Of a DNA stretch of 26,416 nucleotides, positions 24,301-26,416 are shown in pieces. The position numbers and the translations under genes are program-made. The stretch lies in the NCBI GenBank assembly GCA_013152945.1, contig JAADFL010000070.1, positions 1-26,416 on the forward strand. The letters are read 5' to 3'. The notes under the pieces were generated by a model. The model saw only the letters and a program-made list of their open reading frames with translations, was not told where the DNA came from and made no database searches. Source of the DNA: Deltaproteobacteria bacterium. GTDB taxonomy: Bacteria > Myxococcota_A > JAADFL01. Positions within the stretch are counted from its first letter, which is position 1, and each line of letters starts with the position of its first letter.

Positions 24301-26416
24301 GTCAAATGAACATGTGCCGTACGGATTCAAAAATAATGATAACCGGATGGTATCCTTTGGCATGGCCGGCGGCACTGCTTGGGAGAATGATGACCAGGTC
24401 GTGATAACCGGCACCGGGCTGGGCCTTCCGGGTGCGGAGAAGCATATCATGGATCCCGACAATGTAATGCGCATCCTGAGGGGCGAACAGTTCATCGACC
24501 TTTTACCCCACCGTTTCCATGAAAAGATGGTGGCGAAACGCATCAACAGGTTGGTCAAAGACAGGGATGGAAACGGCAGTTTCCAGACGATTTCCGATCC
24601 GGACTCTGTGATACATCTTGCAGGCAGACCCGGTAAATTCGATCTGACTGAAGAATACGGGGTTTCTCCGGACCTGGTGCAGGCAATGGATATCACCACA
24701 CAGCTTGCCATGGCAGCCGGTCTGGATGCACTGCGGGAGGCTGGAATACCGCTGGTAAGGGAATACAAGAAGACAAAGACCGGCAGCATGCTCCCATCCG
24801 CCTGGAAGCTTCCAGAGGCCTTGAGGGATGAGACCGGTATTATTTTCGCCAGTGCCTTTCCAGGGTATTCCAACTTTGCAGACATTCTGGAGCGTTACCA
24901 TACATACAAGACAAAGGTGAAATGGCTGGAAGACCTGGAGGATTTGAGAAGTCGCACCAGCGATCCCGCTGCCCTCGACGAAATATACCGCCACATCAAT
25001 GCATTGAAAGATGAGCTTCGTTCAAAGCCGTTTGATTTCGATCGAAAGTTCCTGCTCCAGGTACTCTCCATGGGGCATACCCAGTTTGCCGAGTACATTG
25101 GGGCAAGGGGCCCATGCACGCAGGTAAATGCAGCTTGCGCCAGTACTCCCCAGGCCGTGTCAATGGCGGAAGATTGGATTCGTGCGGGAAGATGCAGGAG
25201 AGTGGTAGTTGTGGCGGCCGACAATGCGACAGGTAATCAACTGATGGAATGGATAGGCTCCGGTTTCTTGGCAATCGGAGCAGCCGCGACCGACTATCAG
25301 GTTGAAGATGCAGCCTTGCCTTTTGATAAAAGAAGGCATGGCATGATCATAGGCATGGGAAGTTGCGGCCTGGTCCTGGAGAGCGCAAAGGCCGCGGCTG
25401 AAAGAGGCAGGACCGGAATAGTCCAGCTCCTGGCGAGTACAAAGCGAAACAGCGCGTATCATGCAACCAAGCTCGAAGTCGACCACATTGCAGACACCTT
25501 GAACGAACTGGTTACATCGGTCGAGCAAAATTACGGTCTGGACAGGCATTTCATGGCGGCCAATACAGTATTTATTTCTCACGAGACATACACACCGGCA
25601 AGAGGCGGCAGCGCCTCGGCCGAGGTGGAAGCAATAAAAAAGACATTCGGTAATGATGCGTCAAAGATAGTGATATGCAATACTAAGGGATATACAGGAC
25701 ATCCCATGGCTGTCGGAATAGAGGACGTGGTGGGTGTAAAGGTCCTTGAACACGGCATTGTGCCGCCGGTGCCCAACTTCAAGGAAAAGGATCCCGACTT
25801 GGGCGATATCAATTTGAGCAGAGGCGGTTACTATCCTGTGAAATATGCAATCAGGGTGGCTGCTGGATTCGGCTCTCAAGTAAGTATCACCATGACTGCA
25901 AGGTTGGCCGGCCCGCCGGACAGGATCGTGGATCGACGAAAATGGCAAGAATGGCTGGCCGAAGTTTCCGGCCGCGAAACACCGGAAATCGAAGTTGAGA
26001 AAAGAGTGCTTCGAATCAAAGATCAGGGGCCGCCGGAGCACAAGGCCAAGCAATCCTCTTTCAAAGAGACTTTTGTGAATGCGACGGGTGCGAATCCCGG
26101 CCGGCTTCAGGCATCAATGACGATTCCCGTAACGCCGGGGATCCGAATGGGAGCGGTTCAACAAGCCCCTCAACCAGGGCTCGAAATCCGAAATATTTCG
26201 CCTGCCATGGCGGAAGCACATGATAAGCCGATATCCCTAAACACCGGCGATTCCGCTTCACCTGAAAATGGGTGGAAGCAGGATACGGATGATGCAGCCC
26301 CGAACTTGGCGCGACATTCCGTACAGGAAGAAAAAGTCGCGCAGGAGCCGGCAAAGGTCATGGATGAAAACCCTGTAAAAGAAATCCAGGACCAGGTGCT
26401 TGCAATAGTTGCTGAC
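21317..26416 (+). CDS. KS-AT-KS megasynthase (fatty acid/polyketide type), partial at window end
   Basis: Open for 1700 codons from ATG 21317 (AGGAG seven bases upstream) to the window edge with no stop. KS1 (about 1-440): IDAACASSLGAL with Cys213, VEAHGTST with His347 and SVKSNIGH with His385, a complete active site. Linker to about 620. Acyltransferase (about 625-930): FLYPGQGSQY, GHSLGEY with Ser727, and HAFH at 829-832, the form usual in malonyl-CoA-specific ATs. A second KS (about 1026-1530): NAACASTPQ with Cys1274, a changed ISHETYTPARGG region with His1422, and TKGYTGHPM with His1462, so its three catalytic positions remain but the motifs are atypical. After a Pro/Ala-rich linker the last residues (VKEIQDQVLAIVAD) look like the start of an acyl carrier protein. 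Resembles PUFA-synthase-type multienzymes, but KS-AT-KS differs from the PfaA order. Product unknown. Confidence 0.93.
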   Translation, partial: MDEFGAIAVVGKGAVMPDALDADAFWKNIVEKKYSIREVPRDRWLAEDYFDPNPRAKDKTYSKIGAFVTGFEFNWKRFKIPPKVAEAMDPAQQWAVEAVSQALTDYGFPERSLDLKNTGVILGAAMGGDMHLENHLRISFPEYRRLLESLPEFMQLPEETRNGLITSWYSKVDHRFKAITEDSMPGELPNVISGRIANVFDMRGTNFTIDAACASSLGALAAASEMLLSGRCSAVVTGGVDHNMSASTFVKFCKVGALSGKGSRPFGKGADGFVMGEGCAVLLLKRLEDAIASGDKVYAVIRGIGSSGDGKGKGITAPNPNGQRLAIERAWKTAGLDPLTTGLVEAHGTSTAVGDMVEAQVLNDIFSGTKPGMIALGSVKSNIGHLKAAAGAAGLLKAVMAIDKKVFPPTLHSDPPNPGIDFSKSSFRLSRELDEWNTHGNTPRRAGVSAYGFGGTNFHVILEEFTGRLNGKIKGINGGGSIKAGRTEFGHARNNSGEKPVVSGIEGESGQRITGSYGIDPGDGNVRSRSYLLSGIIAFQANTKSELFEMLEQALEDPSLAVEKHGLNDFIRLSGKERLVIEHNGQKELTKKLKLVKTAISKDDKATWNALKGQGIFRSNNDTDTKLAFLYPGQGSQYLNMGRKLIESEPAAAKVFAEADKIMTPILNQPLTSYLFLDPKDEAGKKKAEMALMDTAITQPAVLALDIALTRVLEEKGFIPQVVMGHSLGEYAALVAAGVLPFAHALEAAAARGKEMADVKVEDKGRMAAVFASKRDVEKILKQVDGYVIIANLNSSNQFVIGGATKAIEDASARFQRLGIRVVQLPVSHAFHTRIVEPAAIPLRRVLDRLDFRPPGIPLISNVTGEPYPNDVQGIKDLLQKQISSPVQWIKSLKTLHRMNTGIFLEVGPKKALSAFTEDVLANESGILSTFTNHPKLGDIKSLRQAICGLLAAGKGKHLQKENAVSLDVFRQETGKKEVNEMKNRFKTFSKPIGSSNEHVPYGFKNNDNRMVSFGMAGGTAWENDDQVVITGTGLGLPGAEKHIMDPDNVMRILRGEQFIDLLPHRFHEKMVAKRINRLVKDRDGNGSFQTISDPDSVIHLAGRPGKFDLTEEYGVSPDLVQAMDITTQLAMAAGLDALREAGIPLVREYKKTKTGSMLPSAWKLPEALRDETGIIFASAFPGYSNFADILERYHTYKTKVKWLEDLEDLRSRTSDPAALDEIYRHINALKDELRSKPFDFDRKFLLQVLSMGHTQFAEYIGARGPCTQVNAACASTPQAVSMAEDWIRAGRCRRVVVVAADNATGNQLMEWIGSGFLAIGAAATDYQVEDAALPFDKRRHGMIIGMGSCGLVLESAKAAAERGRTGIVQLLASTKRNSAYHATKLEVDHIADTLNELVTSVEQNYGLDRHFMAANTVFISHETYTPARGGSASAEVEAIKKTFGNDASKIVICNTKGYTGHPMAVGIEDVVGVKVLEHGIVPPVPNFKEKDPDLGDINLSRGGYYPVKYAIRVAAGFGSQVSITMTARLAGPPDRIVDRRKWQEWLAEVSGRETPEIEVEKRVLRIKDQGPPEHKAKQSSFKETFVNATGANPGRLQASMTIPVTPGIRMGAVQQAPQPGLEIRNISPAMAEAHDKPISLNTGDSASPENGWKQDTDDAAPNLARHSVQEEKVAQEPAKVMDENPVKEIQDQVLAIVAD

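Noticed and set aside
24115-24885. 256-codon minus-strand open frame inside the ketosynthase gene
   Set aside because: Shadow of the long plus-strand reading frame; composition is that of a reversed coding strand, with no motif.

Overview
The window reads as a chromosomal segment of a Gram-negative bacterium of the broad deltaproteobacterial type (Myxococcota/Desulfobacterota-like). This is inferred from gene content, not from a marker gene: a Ser/Thr kinase with PEGA repeats, an FHA-GAF-sigma-54 activator, lipoprotein signal peptides, B12-type radical SAM enzymes, and a TetR-controlled acyl-CoA dehydrogenase next to a giant ketosynthase protein. Coding density is high, ATGA and other short overlaps are frequent, and Shine-Dalgarno sites of the GGAGG type decide most starts.

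Layout. 1-258: nearly three copies of an 89-bp tandem repeat carrying GGGCGGAT/ATCCGCCC hairpins. 345-1238: two-domain MaoC-type hydratase. 1374-5480 (+) with 5529-7212 (-): a convergent radical SAM locus. It holds a B12-binding radical SAM protein fused to a second SPASM-like radical SAM module, two stand-alone paralogues of that second module, a Cys-rich exported protein, and a HEAT-like helical protein that overlaps one radical SAM gene. 7396-8292: TauE/SafE membrane permease. 8448-16234 (+): a tightly packed signalling and envelope run made of an MshEN-domain protein without ATPase, a transmembrane Ser/Thr kinase with PEGA domains, a TPR membrane protein, an FHA-GAF-AAA+-Fis sigma-54 activator and two lipoproteins. 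16391-17440 (-): TPR membrane protein with a Lys-Glu-Asn repeat tail. 17624-17788: tRNA-Lys(TTT) and tRNA-Glu(TTC). 18082-18735: DUF1638-like protein. 18929-26416 (+): TetR regulator, then a promoter containing a perfect 22-bp palindrome plus a second palindrome, then an acyl-CoA dehydrogenase with a long C-terminal extension, then a KS-AT-KS megasynthase cut by the window end just as an ACP seems to begin.

How the parts fit. The TetR operators sit over the acyl-CoA dehydrogenase promoter, so the dehydrogenase and ketosynthase protein (14 bp apart) probably form one ligand-controlled unit for an unusual fatty-acyl or polyketide-like lipid. The kinase-to-lipoprotein run looks like one operon coupling a membrane kinase to sigma-54 transcription and envelope components. 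The least explained part is the radical SAM locus: four radical SAM active sites in three polypeptides beside a 15-cysteine exported protein suggest an undescribed maturation or modification pathway. The link from enzymes to that protein is inference from gene order only.
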